Assembly (NCBI RefSeq): GCF_014054725.1
Contig: NZ_CP059563.1
Span: 829,749 to 893,748, forward strand
Reading direction: 5' to 3'
Length of the DNA stretch: 64,000 nt
Source of the DNA: Conchiformibius steedae
GTDB lineage: Bacteria; Pseudomonadota; Gammaproteobacteria; Burkholderiales; Neisseriaceae
Position 1 is the stretch's first letter; every line of letters starts with the position of its first letter. The position numbers were made by a program, and so were the translations under genes. Of this stretch, positions 11,329-19,973 are shown piece by piece. The notes beneath the pieces were generated by a model, which saw only the letters and a list, made by a program, of their open reading frames with translations, was not told where the DNA came from and did no database searches.

Positions 11329-13605
11329 TTAGGGTGTGCGGTGGCGTACCAGTAAAACCGCCAGCAGCCAGTTGGCAAAACAGCCTGCGGCAACGGTAAG
11401 CCCGAAGGCGGCAACGGCGGGGGTGGAAGCGGCGGCGAGCAGGGCAAAGGATATGCCTGTGGTGGTGGCTGCCAAGCTGATGCCACCCAAACGGGCTGCG
11501 GCGGTTTCGGGGGCATGGATGGCGTAAGCGGCGTAATCCAAACCGACTGCGGCGGTTAAGAGTAAGCCGAACATGGCAAAAATCCCCACGGGAATGGCGA
11601 ACCAGCCAAGCAAACCCAAAACGGCAAGGGCAGCGGCAAGGGGTATGGCGAGTATCAGGCTGCCGCGTTTGATGCCGAATATGCGCCACAACAATAGCCA
11701 CGCGGCGGCAAAAGACAGTAATTTTAACCAAGCGGCGCGGTTGCGGGTATCGGCAAAACGGTGGTTCAGGTCGCGGCGGGTGTCTATTAGTTGCCAATGC
11801 GGGGAGGGTGTGGCAAAGAAAGTTTGCAGGGCATTTTGTTGTGCGGGGGTGGTTTCGGGCAGGTAAACCAGCGAGGCTTCTTGTTGTCCGATTTTGCCGA
11901 GATAGAGGTGTTGCCATGCTTGGGCGGTGGGCTGTTGCAGGGCTTGGGCGAGGGTGATGTCGGGCTGATTAGCGGCGTGTTGCAGGGCTTGGCGGACGGC
12001 GGTTTCGGGTGCGCCGATGGCAGTCAGCGGGGCATAAACGGGATTTTGTTCTGCTAAATGATGGAGTTGTTGTTTGATGGTGCGTTGTTGGTCGGTAGGC
12101 AGCAGCAAGGTGTGCAGACTTTGGATTTGATTGGGGGGGATGTGTTTACCCAATTGCTGAACCAACAGGCGGTTGTGGTGAAGTAATTGGTCTGGGCTGT
12201 TGCCGCGAACCACGATAAATTGTCCGCTGCTGCCAGTGCCGCTGATTTGGGCGATGCGGCGGGCGTCGTTTAACAACTGCGGGGGCGTATTGACCCAATT
12301 GCGGATGTCGTCCTGCCACTGGCTGCGTACCGTACCCAAGGCACACAGCAGCCACACCGCAGCCAATGCGTATAAAGTGGAACGGCGTAAACGGGGCGCA
12401 TTGGCGCAACGCAGGGCAGCGCGTGCAGGTAGGGTGGTAACCGTTTGAAAACCTTGAAACAGCGGCGGCAGAAAACACACCGTAGCCGCAAATGCGCCGC
12501 ATAATGCAGCGGTTGAAAAAACCGCAGTTTGCTGTAAAACGGGCAGGGGTGTCAACCACAGCAAGGCATATCCGCCAGCCGTTACCGCCAAACTAACGGC
12601 AAATGTAGGCAAAACGCGGCGCATGCCCTGTTGCGGCGACCATGCGCCCTTGCCGAATAAGGCAGGCGCGAGCCAATGCAGCGGAAAATCCACCAATACG
12701 CCGATTAAACCTGTGCCAATAACAATGGTTAAGATGTGTATTTGTCCGAATAACAACAGCACCGCCGCCAAACCGCACACCATGCCCGCAGCAATCGGCA
12801 GCAACAGCCACACGGCGCGGCGGTTGCGTACCACAAACCACAGCAGCAGCGCGGTCAAGCCCAAACCGCAGAGCGACATCCACAGGCTTTCGCGTTCGGC
12901 GCGGATTTTGGCATCGGCAGCAAACAAAGCAGCACCGCCAAAAACAGCTTCCATGCCCTGTGCGGCGGCTTGGGCGCGGGTGTTTGCCGCCAAATCCTGT
13001 AAACTTGGCGCGTGATGCGCTGCGGCTACGCGGGCGCGTAACCATACCCATGTTTTGCCTGCATATTCGCTAAACAACATACCGTTTTCCATGTGCCATT
13101 GCACAGCGGAATCGGGACGGCGGGCAGCGGCAAAACGGGCAAACCCGAGCCAATCCTGTTCAACAGGCAATAATGTGGCGGCAAACGGATTGAGTGCCTC
13201 TTCTGCACGTTGCTGAAAATACTGCTGCGGCTGTTGCTGTAATTGTTGCGCGGTTTCGGCAGGCAGCATGGCAACGCCGATTTGCTGCGCGGATTGGCGC
13301 AAGGCAGGCAAATCGGGACGGATTTCGGCTTCTACTTCGGCAAACAAACCGCTTTGCCGCCATTGTTGGGCGGTTTGTGCTGCGGCAGCAAATGCAGTTT
13401 CGGCATCGTTTGCGCCCAATGCCAAAATCACTTGTCCGTCCAACTGCTTGGCGCGGGCGTTTTCAGCGGCTTGCAGCACAGCATCGTGTTCGGACACAGG
13501 AATCAGTGCGTGTAAATCGGTTTGCAATTGCGCGGGAATGCGCCAACACACCACCGCCAACAGCACCAGACACAAAAGGGCATACAGTTTGGCGGCGGTT
13601 TTCAT
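11329..13605 (-). CDS. MMPL/RND-type exporter of the aryl polyene cluster
   Basis: A 758-residue membrane protein with the two-fold MMPL layout: one N-terminal helix, a periplasmic domain of about 220 residues, five or six helices from about 225 to 400, then a second periplasmic domain and a second helix block after about 620. Such exporters occur in all aryl polyene clusters (ApeM in the Xenorhabdus naming, as I recall it) and are thought to move the lipid-linked pigment to the outer membrane, perhaps with the LolA-like partner. It is the last gene of the operon, starts 30 bases after the ligase gene, and ends at a shared terminator. Cargo is inferred from context. Confidence 0.88.
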   Translation of the reverse strand: MKTAAKLYALLCLVLLAVVCWRIPAQLQTDLHALIPVSEHDAVLQAAENARAKQLDGQVILALGANDAETAFAAAAQTAQQWRQSGLFAEVEAEIRPDLPALRQSAQQIGVAMLPAETAQQLQQQPQQYFQQRAEEALNPFAATLLPVEQDWLGFARFAAARRPDSAVQWHMENGMLFSEYAGKTWVWLRARVAAAHHAPSLQDLAANTRAQAAAQGMEAVFGGAALFAADAKIRAERESLWMSLCGLGLTALLLWFVVRNRRAVWLLLPIAAGMVCGLAAVLLLFGQIHILTIVIGTGLIGVLVDFPLHWLAPALFGKGAWSPQQGMRRVLPTFAVSLAVTAGGYALLWLTPLPVLQQTAVFSTAALCGAFAATVCFLPPLFQGFQTVTTLPARAALRCANAPRLRRSTLYALAAVWLLCALGTVRSQWQDDIRNWVNTPPQLLNDARRIAQISGTGSSGQFIVVRGNSPDQLLHHNRLLVQQLGKHIPPNQIQSLHTLLLPTDQQRTIKQQLHHLAEQNPVYAPLTAIGAPETAVRQALQHAANQPDITLAQALQQPTAQAWQHLYLGKIGQQEASLVYLPETTPAQQNALQTFFATPSPHWQLIDTRRDLNHRFADTRNRAAWLKLLSFAAAWLLLWRIFGIKRGSLILAIPLAAALAVLGLLGWFAIPVGIFAMFGLLLTAAVGLDYAAYAIHAPETAAARLGGISLAATTTGISFALLAAASTPAVAAFGLTVAAGCFANWLLAVLLVRHRTP

Positions 13606-13634
13606 GCGGATTCCTTATGGTTGATTGAATGGGA

Positions 13635-15296
13635 TTATTCGGAAACGGGCAGGGCAATCCGTCCTGAAGCGCAGGGGCTGCCGTCGGGCAGACGCAGGGA
13701 AAAATAGATTTTGTTTTTGGCGCTATCGTGGCGCAAAAACAGCTGAATGCAGTCGTGGGGACGGATAAATTTTTGAAATTTTAGGTTTTCAATTTGGTTG
13801 GGCGCGTGTTCGGGCAGGGCAAGTGCCATCACCCATTGCAGCTGCACCACACCCGGAACCAGCGGAAATTGGGCAAAATGTCCGCCAAAATAAGGCAAAT
13901 CAAGGGGAATGATGCCTTCAAAAGCGCGTTCGTCTGCGTGTTCAGCGGGCAGGGCGTGCCAGTTGGGGGCGGTAGGCGGATGCAACAGCGCGTTTTCGGC
14001 ATCGGCAGCGCGGATTTTGGCTTGCGGATTGCGCGGCAGGCTGTCGGCAAAACGCCAATGGCGCGGCACAGCACCCAAGGGCTTGAGTTCATCCAAATTG
14101 CGTTTTAATTCGGCAATCATGGCATTGCGCCCGTGGGTGCGCCAAGCGGCTATGCCCTCATTGTTGAGTGCCAGCCACGCGGCAATGCGCCCGTGCTGCG
14201 GATGGCGCAAACAATGTGCATCGGCAATATACGGATGCGCCAACAAAAGCTGTTCAATTCGGGCAAGGGAAATGCGTTTGTCGGCAAGTTTGATGATGCG
14301 GTCGCTGCGTCCGTGTAAAACCAGTTTGCGCCCGTGCAGTTCGGCACTGTCGGCGGTGGATTGCGTGCCGTCCGTCCACGGGCTGCGTACCGCCAAACTG
14401 CCTGTGCTGCGGATACGCGCCGCCACGGCAGGCAGTAACACATGGGCATCGTCCTGCTGAATGGCAATCACGCCCGTTTCGGTGCTGCCGTACACATTAT
14501 GCGGATAAAAGCCCAAATGCTGATGCAGTTGGCGACTGACTTCAACGGGCAACATTCCGCCTGCGCTGACCACGCCGCGCAAGGTTGGGCGCAACGCCGC
14601 CCAATCGCGCTGCCCGCCCAAACGGTTGAGCAAAGCAGGGCTGGTCAGCCACAGGCAAGCACTATGCTGTTTGGCAGCAGCAATCAAATCTTCGGGATAG
14701 CTGTGGCGGGTGCGCCCGATGCGCCAGCCACACGCCAATGCTGCAAACACGCGGAAACTGAGACCGTATAAATGTTGGGCGCTGATGCTTGCCAAAGCAG
14801 TTGCACCGCGCCAATTTTCGGGCAAAACCTGCGCCAAGGCAGCGGCTTCGCGTTCCATGTGTTTACGGCTTTTACCAATGGTTTTGGCTGCGCCTGATGA
14901 AGCCGATGTTTTTAAAAAAACACGGTTTTCTGCAGGAAATGTTAAAGTTGCACCCTGATGGCGGGCGTGTTCGTGTTCACGGCGGTACAGCCACGCCGCA
15001 TCAGCAAACGCCTCATCATCGCCAAACAAAATACAATCATGCTGTTGCGCCCATTGCCGCGACACATCAGACAAATCAGGCAGCAAATAAGCGTCTGCCC
15101 CTGCCAACCAAGTTGCCGCCAATGCCGAAGCCAACCTCGCCGCATCGTCAAACCACAATGCCACAGACTTGACTTCCGCTTTTTGCAAAGCCTGCGCCCA
15201 ATATTGCGTTGCCGCCGCGAAATCCGCATAAGTCCAACCGTCCGCCACTTCCCCCGCAGGTGGCTGTGTAAACAGCGTGTGCCAACATGCCATCAT
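13635..15296 (-). CDS. Acyl-CoA/ACP ligase fused to a hotdog dehydratase (aryl polyene cluster)
   Basis: A 553-residue protein. Residues 1 to about 435 are an AMP-forming ligase: the P-loop region is KTSASSGAAKTIGKS near 129, followed by NVYGSTETG near 267 and LVLHGRSDRIIKLADKRIS near 326. From about 455 to the end is a FabZ/hotdog dehydratase with LPYFGGHFAQFPLVPGV. In aryl polyene clusters the ligase activates 4-hydroxybenzoate-type starters and a separate small dehydratase acts during chain extension; here both are one polypeptide. The P-loop is Ser-rich and lacks the usual TSGTTG wording. The partner dehydratase expected to heterodimerise with it is not in this locus. Confidence 0.87.
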   Translation of the reverse strand: MMACWHTLFTQPPAGEVADGWTYADFAAATQYWAQALQKAEVKSVALWFDDAARLASALAATWLAGADAYLLPDLSDVSRQWAQQHDCILFGDDEAFADAAWLYRREHEHARHQGATLTFPAENRVFLKTSASSGAAKTIGKSRKHMEREAAALAQVLPENWRGATALASISAQHLYGLSFRVFAALACGWRIGRTRHSYPEDLIAAAKQHSACLWLTSPALLNRLGGQRDWAALRPTLRGVVSAGGMLPVEVSRQLHQHLGFYPHNVYGSTETGVIAIQQDDAHVLLPAVAARIRSTGSLAVRSPWTDGTQSTADSAELHGRKLVLHGRSDRIIKLADKRISLARIEQLLLAHPYIADAHCLRHPQHGRIAAWLALNNEGIAAWRTHGRNAMIAELKRNLDELKPLGAVPRHWRFADSLPRNPQAKIRAADAENALLHPPTAPNWHALPAEHADERAFEGIIPLDLPYFGGHFAQFPLVPGVVQLQWVMALALPEHAPNQIENLKFQKFIRPHDCIQLFLRHDSAKNKIYFSLRLPDGSPCASGRIALPVSE

Positions 15297-15320
15297 GATT
15301 TTACCTTTTCGCCCCTTGGT

Positions 15321-15926
15321 TTAGGGTTGGCAACGCAAATCCGCGCCTACCTCTGCCGTTAAGGCGCGATTGCTCTGTTGCGCTTGAAAACGCATCAGCG
15401 TGCGCTCGCCCTGTTTTTCGCGCAGCTCAACCGTTTGAATCAAACCCTTGCTGCCTTTTACATCAATATCTTGAAAAATCTGTTTCATTACAGCGGTTTT
15501 CGGTTGCAGCTTCAGCGACCAATTTTGTGCGTTGCCCGACAATTGCAGCGCAAACTGCTTGTCCAGCACCGCCGTATCGCCCGCCAATAATGCCATAAAC
15601 AGCTTAACCTGCGCCGTTTGTGCGTGGCTGCTGCTGCCTTGCCAACGGCGGTTTTTACCGTCCCATTGCGCGATGCCCTTGCTGCACACCCGCAGTTTTA
15701 CTTCAAACGGCTTTTGCACCTGCCACAATAGCCCTTGTCCGCGCTGCAACACAAATTGCCCCGTGGTACGCATCGGCTGTGGCAGCGAACGGATAAAACG
15801 CGATTGTTCAAATTGTCCTTGAACGGTTTGATGGGCTTGCAATTGCGCCTGCAAATCAGCGGGCGAGAAAGCATGGGCGTTCAGGCTGGCAGTCAGCAAC
15901 AGCAAGGCGGAAAAACGTTTTATCAT
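15321..15926 (-). CDS. LolA-like outer membrane lipoprotein carrier (aryl polyene cluster)
   Basis: A 201-residue periplasmic protein with a signal peptide (MIKRFSALLLLTASLNAHA) and a LolA-fold pattern: VQGQFEQSRFIRSLPQPMRTTGQFVL near the N-terminus and GLLWQVQKPFE near residue 70. Cluster-specific LolA paralogues accompany APE exporters and probably chaperone the lipid across the periplasm. The ATG at 15926 is preferred over an upstream TTG because it begins a proper signal peptide. It is distinct from the housekeeping LolA, which is not in the window. Confidence 0.85.
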   Translation of the reverse strand: MIKRFSALLLLTASLNAHAFSPADLQAQLQAHQTVQGQFEQSRFIRSLPQPMRTTGQFVLQRGQGLLWQVQKPFEVKLRVCSKGIAQWDGKNRRWQGSSSHAQTAQVKLFMALLAGDTAVLDKQFALQLSGNAQNWSLKLQPKTAVMKQIFQDIDVKGSKGLIQTVELREKQGERTLMRFQAQQSNRALTAEVGADLRCQP

Positions 15927-15965
15927 TAGGATTTCTTTCAAGTTGATATTATTGATTTTATAAGG

Positions 15966-16403
15966 TTAATTATCAGAAAAGCGGGCGTGGCTGCGGATGG
16001 CTTGCTGCCACACGGCAGGGGTTTGCAACTGCATTTCGCCGTTGTCCAAACGCACGGCTGCCTGCATGGTGAAACCGCGTGTCAGCACGGTGTGCGTGAG
16101 CGTATCAAAAATGGTGTAGCGCACTTTCAAACAACTTTCGTATTCCACCACATCGGCGCGTATGGTTAATTTCTGCCCGAAACGCGCAGGACGCAGGTAT
16201 TTGATTTCCAAACGCACAATTGGCCATGCAAAACCCGCTTGGCGCATATCGTTGTAATTGTGTCCGATTTGGTCGAGCAAATCGCAGCGGGCGATTTCAA
16301 AATATTTGACGTAATGCCCGTGCCACGCCACTTCCAGCGTGTCCACATCAAAAAACGGCACGGCAAGCGTGCTTTCGCTGCTGAAATAAATGTGTTCAGG
16401 CAT
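15966..16403 (-). CDS. Hotdog acyl thioesterase (aryl polyene cluster)
   Basis: A 145-residue YbgC/4-hydroxybenzoyl-CoA thioesterase-like protein with the signature DVDTLEVAWHGHYVKYFEIAR near residue 18, where the aspartate is the expected catalytic residue. It probably releases the polyene acyl chain or edits misloaded carrier protein. The ATG at 16403 overlaps the end of the acyltransferase gene by eight bases; longer readings from an upstream start would run through that gene. Confidence 0.87.
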   Translation of the reverse strand: MPEHIYFSSESTLAVPFFDVDTLEVAWHGHYVKYFEIARCDLLDQIGHNYNDMRQAGFAWPIVRLEIKYLRPARFGQKLTIRADVVEYESCLKVRYTIFDTLTHTVLTRGFTMQAAVRLDNGEMQLQTPAVWQQAIRSHARFSDN

Positions 16404-17328
16404 GGTTTTCGTCTTCCCAAAAATCATAAAAATTAAACCATTGCAGCGGGGCTTGCGCGGCGTGTTCTGCCAACACATCAGCATAACGCTGCGCCATCTG
16501 CGCCACCACTGCGCTGCGTTGTCCGCGCCCTGCCTGCGGCACATCGGCAAAACGGCGCAGCATCAAGTGATAACGCCCTTGTTTTTTTAATACAAAAACG
16601 GTATTGCTACGCACTTTCAGCAGCAGTGCCAACAGCCACGCGCCTTGCGGGAAGGCAGCGGTGTCGCCCAAAAAACGGGTGGGAACGGTTTTGCTGCCGT
16701 GAACGGGAATGCGGTCGGCGGCGATGGCGAGCCACTCGCCTGCGTCCAAACGCCGCGCCAAATCCAGCATCACCGCTGCGTTTAAATCGCCTGCGTCAAT
16801 CAAACCGATGCGCCCCGCGCCCGCTTCGGTAAGGGCTTGATTGAAAAGGTGTGCGTGTTGTCCATAAACCAGTACGTTTAATTTAAAGCCCTGATGATGC
16901 CCCACCAAGGCGCGGCAGACTTCGGTATTGCCCAAATGCGAACACACCAAAATCTGCCCGCGCAATTGGCGGTTGCGGATATCGGCGTACAGGTTGTCGG
17001 GGTCGGACAACACCAAATCTTCATAACGGATTTTGTGCTGCCACACGGCAAAACGGTCGGTCAGCGCTTCGCCAAAAGCGGCAAACTGACGGTACACGGC
17101 AGCACGGCGCGGCAGCGGTGCATCGGGAAAACATGTCCGCATTCTGCTTTGATAACGGCGTATATTGCGCCTTTGCGCGGGCGCGGTGGCGTAAAAATAG
17201 GCACACACAAACGCGCTGCACAGGCGCACCGCCGCCACAGGCAGATAACGCACCAGCCACGCCGTCAAACGCAAAAACAGCTGATGCCCGCGTTCGCGCT
17301 GTTGCGCCCAATGTGCAGGGGTGTTCAT
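16396..17328 (-). CDS. LpxL/HtrB-like acyltransferase (aryl polyene cluster)
   Basis: A 310-residue protein of the lipid A late-acyltransferase family with an N-terminal hydrophobic helix, the catalytic H-x4-E motif in CSHLGNTEVCRAL near residue 131, and downstream LAIAADRIPVHG. In APE clusters an enzyme of this type, in some species fused to a glycosyltransferase, attaches acyl groups to the lipid anchor of the pigment. Here glycosyltransferase and acyltransferase are separate genes overlapping by four bases (ATGA). The role in pigment assembly is inferred from context. Confidence 0.87.
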   Translation of the reverse strand: MNTPAHWAQQRERGHQLFLRLTAWLVRYLPVAAVRLCSAFVCAYFYATAPAQRRNIRRYQSRMRTCFPDAPLPRRAAVYRQFAAFGEALTDRFAVWQHKIRYEDLVLSDPDNLYADIRNRQLRGQILVCSHLGNTEVCRALVGHHQGFKLNVLVYGQHAHLFNQALTEAGAGRIGLIDAGDLNAAVMLDLARRLDAGEWLAIAADRIPVHGSKTVPTRFLGDTAAFPQGAWLLALLLKVRSNTVFVLKKQGRYHLMLRRFADVPQAGRGQRSAVVAQMAQRYADVLAEHAAQAPLQWFNFYDFWEDENHA

Positions 17329-18044
17329 GGGGCTTTACCCAGCAGACGTTGCGCCAAATGGTCAAAAAACAAACGCGCATGCATTTTGCTGATGAGTACA
17401 TTATCGCGCCACGCATGAAAATGCGATACGCCGTCAGCATGATAACGCACGGGCGTAGGCAGCCAGTGCAGCGGTACACCGCGCCAATACAGGCGAATCA
17501 GGATTTCATTGTCAAAATCCATGCCGTTGCCGATTGTGCGCTCGTGAATCAATTGATTGGCTGCTGCCACGGGATAAATCCGTAATCCGCACAAACCGTC
17601 TTTAATATCAAGGGAAAGCGTGTGCAGCATATTCCAAAAATTGGTGATTTTGCGCCCGTACAAACGCGCTTTGGGCGCATCGCTGCCGTAAACGGGTTGG
17701 GCGCACACCAAAGCCTGCGGCTGCTCGGCAGATGTCGCCAACAATGCAGGCACGTCTAAAAAACTGTGTTGGGCATCGGCATCAATTTGCAGGGCGTGGC
17801 TGAAGCCATGCGCTTGCGCCCATTGCAAACCGCTTTTTACCGCTGCGCCTTTACCGCCGTTTTCGGGCAGGAACAGCACATCAATCTGTTCGCCGCGCAG
17901 GGCGTTTAAAGCTGCGGTGCAATCTGCTCCCGAACCATCATCTACCACCAATACGGGCAAACCGCAGGCACGCATCGCCTCTACCACCTGCGGCAGCGTG
18001 GCAAGATGGCGGTAATGGGGGATAATGGCAAGGGTTTGACTCAT
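17325..18044 (-). CDS. Family 2 glycosyltransferase (aryl polyene cluster)
   Basis: A 239-residue GT-A glycosyltransferase. It starts LAIIPHYRHLATLPQVVEAM, followed by LPVLVVDDGSGAD (nucleotide-sugar site), ENGGKGAAVKSGL, and the metal-binding QIDADAQHS near residue 90. No membrane anchor is obvious. It probably adds a sugar to the polyene anchor. It overlaps the following acyltransferase by four bases and lies just before the COG4648-type membrane protein. Confidence 0.88.
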   Translation of the reverse strand: MSQTLAIIPHYRHLATLPQVVEAMRACGLPVLVVDDGSGADCTAALNALRGEQIDVLFLPENGGKGAAVKSGLQWAQAHGFSHALQIDADAQHSFLDVPALLATSAEQPQALVCAQPVYGSDAPKARLYGRKITNFWNMLHTLSLDIKDGLCGLRIYPVAAANQLIHERTIGNGMDFDNEILIRLYWRGVPLHWLPTPVRYHADGVSHFHAWRDNVLISKMHARLFFDHLAQRLLGKAP

Positions 18045-18048
18045 AAAA

Positions 18049-18588
18049 TTAAACCTTTAAAATCAGTTTGCGGTACAGCCATTCCCCGCCCAACAGCGCA
18101 CCCATCAGCACATAGGCAATCACGCCTGTATAAAGCGCCCACCATTGATGCAGTTGCAATAGGGCAAGCACGGCGGCGGTGCTGCCGTTTGCCACAAAAA
18201 AAACGCACCAAATCTGCGTTACTTTGCGGGTATAGGCAACCGCTTGCGGGGGCAGGTCGGGGGTTTGCAGGCGGGCGAGGCGTTCAATCAGGCTTTGTTT
18301 GGCAAACAGGCTACTGCCAAATGCGCCCAACATCAGCACGTTTACCGCCACGGGATACCAATACATGCCTTGCGGCAGGCGCAACAGCAGCATCAGCGCA
18401 AACAGCCCTGTCAGCACAAACGCAATGATTTTTTGGCTGCGTTCGCGGGCAAACAGGGCGCGGCACAGCCACAGCAGCAGCATGCCCGCTGCCAAAGCGT
18501 GAAACCAGCCCTGTTCGCGTCCGAAATACCACAGCAGAGGATAAGCGGTGCTGCACAGCCACAACAGGGCTTGGGCAAGGCGCAGCAT
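18049..18588 (-). CDS. COG4648-type membrane protein (aryl polyene cluster)
   Basis: A 179-residue hydrophobic protein with about five transmembrane segments. A small integral membrane protein of this type is a constant member of aryl polyene clusters, always near the carrier proteins; its biochemical role is unknown. The start codon overlaps the stop of the upstream carrier protein gene. Confidence 0.78.
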   Translation of the reverse strand: MLRLAQALLWLCSTAYPLLWYFGREQGWFHALAAGMLLLWLCRALFARERSQKIIAFVLTGLFALMLLLRLPQGMYWYPVAVNVLMLGAFGSSLFAKQSLIERLARLQTPDLPPQAVAYTRKVTQIWCVFFVANGSTAAVLALLQLHQWWALYTGVIAYVLMGALLGGEWLYRKLILKV

Positions 18589-18842
18589 TATTCGGCAGCG
18601 GCTTGGGCTTTTTTCAAAACAGCGGCAACTACATCATCAACGGTACGCACGCTGCGGAAGTCTTCGGCTTGCAGTTTGTGTCCTGTTTGACGTTTGATGT
18701 GGTCAATCAAATCAATGGCATCAATGCTGTCGATTTCCAAATCTTCATACAGGTGGGTACTGCCGCTTACCTTGGCGGTGTCGATTTCAAAAAGCGTTTC
18801 CAAGGCATCAAACAAAATGGCGCGGATATCGTTTTCGGTCAT
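18588..18842 (-). CDS. Acyl carrier protein (first of an adjacent pair)
   Basis: An 84-residue acyl carrier protein with the phosphopantetheine attachment serine in DLEIDSIDAIDL near residue 38. The ATG at 18842 is chosen because AAAGGA lies nine bases upstream; an in-frame start further upstream would overlap the neighbouring carrier gene. APE systems use two carrier proteins with distinct parts in priming and elongation. Confidence 0.93.
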   Translation of the reverse strand: MTENDIRAILFDALETLFEIDTAKVSGSTHLYEDLEIDSIDAIDLIDHIKRQTGHKLQAEDFRSVRTVDDVVAAVLKKAQAAAE

Positions 18843-18855
18843 GATGTGCTGTCCT

Positions 18856-19122
18856 TTAGGCTGCGGGGCGTTGTTGGGCGACAAAATCTGCCAAAGCTGC
18901 TACATTGGCAAAGCTGTCGCGCAGGGCTTGGTTTTCGCCATCTAATTGAAAACCGAAATGTTTTTGTACAGCTAAACCCAGTTCCAACGCATCTACCGAA
19001 TCCAAGCCCAAGCCTTCGTCGCCAAACAGCGGGGCATGGCTGTCGATGTCGGCAGGGCTGATGTCTTCCAAGCCGAGACTGTCGATAATCAGTTGTTTGA
19101 TTTCTTGTTGCAATTCGTTCAT
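18856..19122 (-). CDS. Acyl carrier protein (second of an adjacent pair)
   Basis: An 88-residue carrier protein with the attachment site GLGLDSVDALEL near residue 41 and a typical four-helix layout. A ribosome binding site (AAAGGAA) precedes the ATG. It differs clearly from its neighbour (DEGLGLDSVD against YEDLEIDSID), so the pair is not a recent duplication. Confidence 0.93.
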   Translation of the reverse strand: MNELQQEIKQLIIDSLGLEDISPADIDSHAPLFGDEGLGLDSVDALELGLAVQKHFGFQLDGENQALRDSFANVAALADFVAQQRPAA

Positions 19123-19178
19123 CTTATTCCTTTGGGGTGAAAATCAGCCGTTTAGGGCGGTAAAATTGATTGGGTGCT

Positions 19179-19973
19179 TTACACGGGTGGCGTGCGGCTG
19201 TGTTGGTTAAACAGTTGTTGCAATTGCTCGTTTAAGCGGCGGGCAGCAATCGGCAGCGGTTTTTCTGCCAACAGAGTTTGCGGGTCAATGTCGTCGCCCA
19301 CGCTAAAATGATAAACGGGACGTTGGCGCGGAATATGGTACCAAGGCTGGTGTTTTTTATAATTGGGCGGATTCATGTACACAAACACGGGCGTAATCAC
19401 ACGGGCGCTGCGCAAACCCATGGATACTGCGCCACGGTGAAAACTGACTGTTCCGTCCCAGCCCGTGCGTGTGCCTTCGGGAAACACCAGCAGGCATTGC
19501 TGCTGCAAAATCTCGTGTACTTTGACCAATAAGGCTTCGTCTTCGCTGTTGGGTACATAGCCGCAGGCGCGGATTTGGCTGTTCATGGCGGGATTGTGCA
19601 GCAAACTGGCTTTTACCATGCAGTTGGCTTCGGGGACGCGACTTAAAATAAACACCACATCCAGCAGTGAAGGGTGGTTTGCCAAAATCAGCTGCCCCTG
19701 CCGTCCCAAGCGTTCAAAGCCGTGAAAATGGACTTCCACTGCGCCTGTGGCGGTACTGTAGCGGGCAAACAGCCGCCAACTGCCCGTTACCAGCCGCCGC
19801 GCCCGTCGTTGTCGGGTTAAATCATGATCGCTGGGGCGGAAATAATAGGGCAGCAGCATGATTTTAAACAATACCCCGCACACGCCAAACAAAACAAAAC
19901 CGAATGCGGTGGCAAGAAAACGCCACGCCCGTCCCAAGGGCGTATTGATTAAGGGTGTTGCGACCAATGCCAT
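19179..19973 (-). CDS. 1-acylglycerol-3-phosphate-type acyltransferase (aryl polyene cluster)
   Basis: A PlsC-family acyltransferase of about 264 residues. A hydrophobic N-terminal helix precedes the catalytic motif NHPSLLD (H-x4-D), then VFPEGTRTGWDG, the second family block. It probably acylates the lipid precursor that carries the polyene. The ATG at 19973 has GGAAA upstream and overlaps the preceding gene by 25 bases; an upstream in-frame start at 20048 would overlap it by 100 bases and lacks a good ribosome site. Confidence 0.86.
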   Translation of the reverse strand: MALVATPLINTPLGRAWRFLATAFGFVLFGVCGVLFKIMLLPYYFRPSDHDLTRQRRARRLVTGSWRLFARYSTATGAVEVHFHGFERLGRQGQLILANHPSLLDVVFILSRVPEANCMVKASLLHNPAMNSQIRACGYVPNSEDEALLVKVHEILQQQCLLVFPEGTRTGWDGTVSFHRGAVSMGLRSARVITPVFVYMNPPNYKKHQPWYHIPRQRPVYHFSVGDDIDPQTLLAEKPLPIAARRLNEQLQQLFNQHSRTPPV

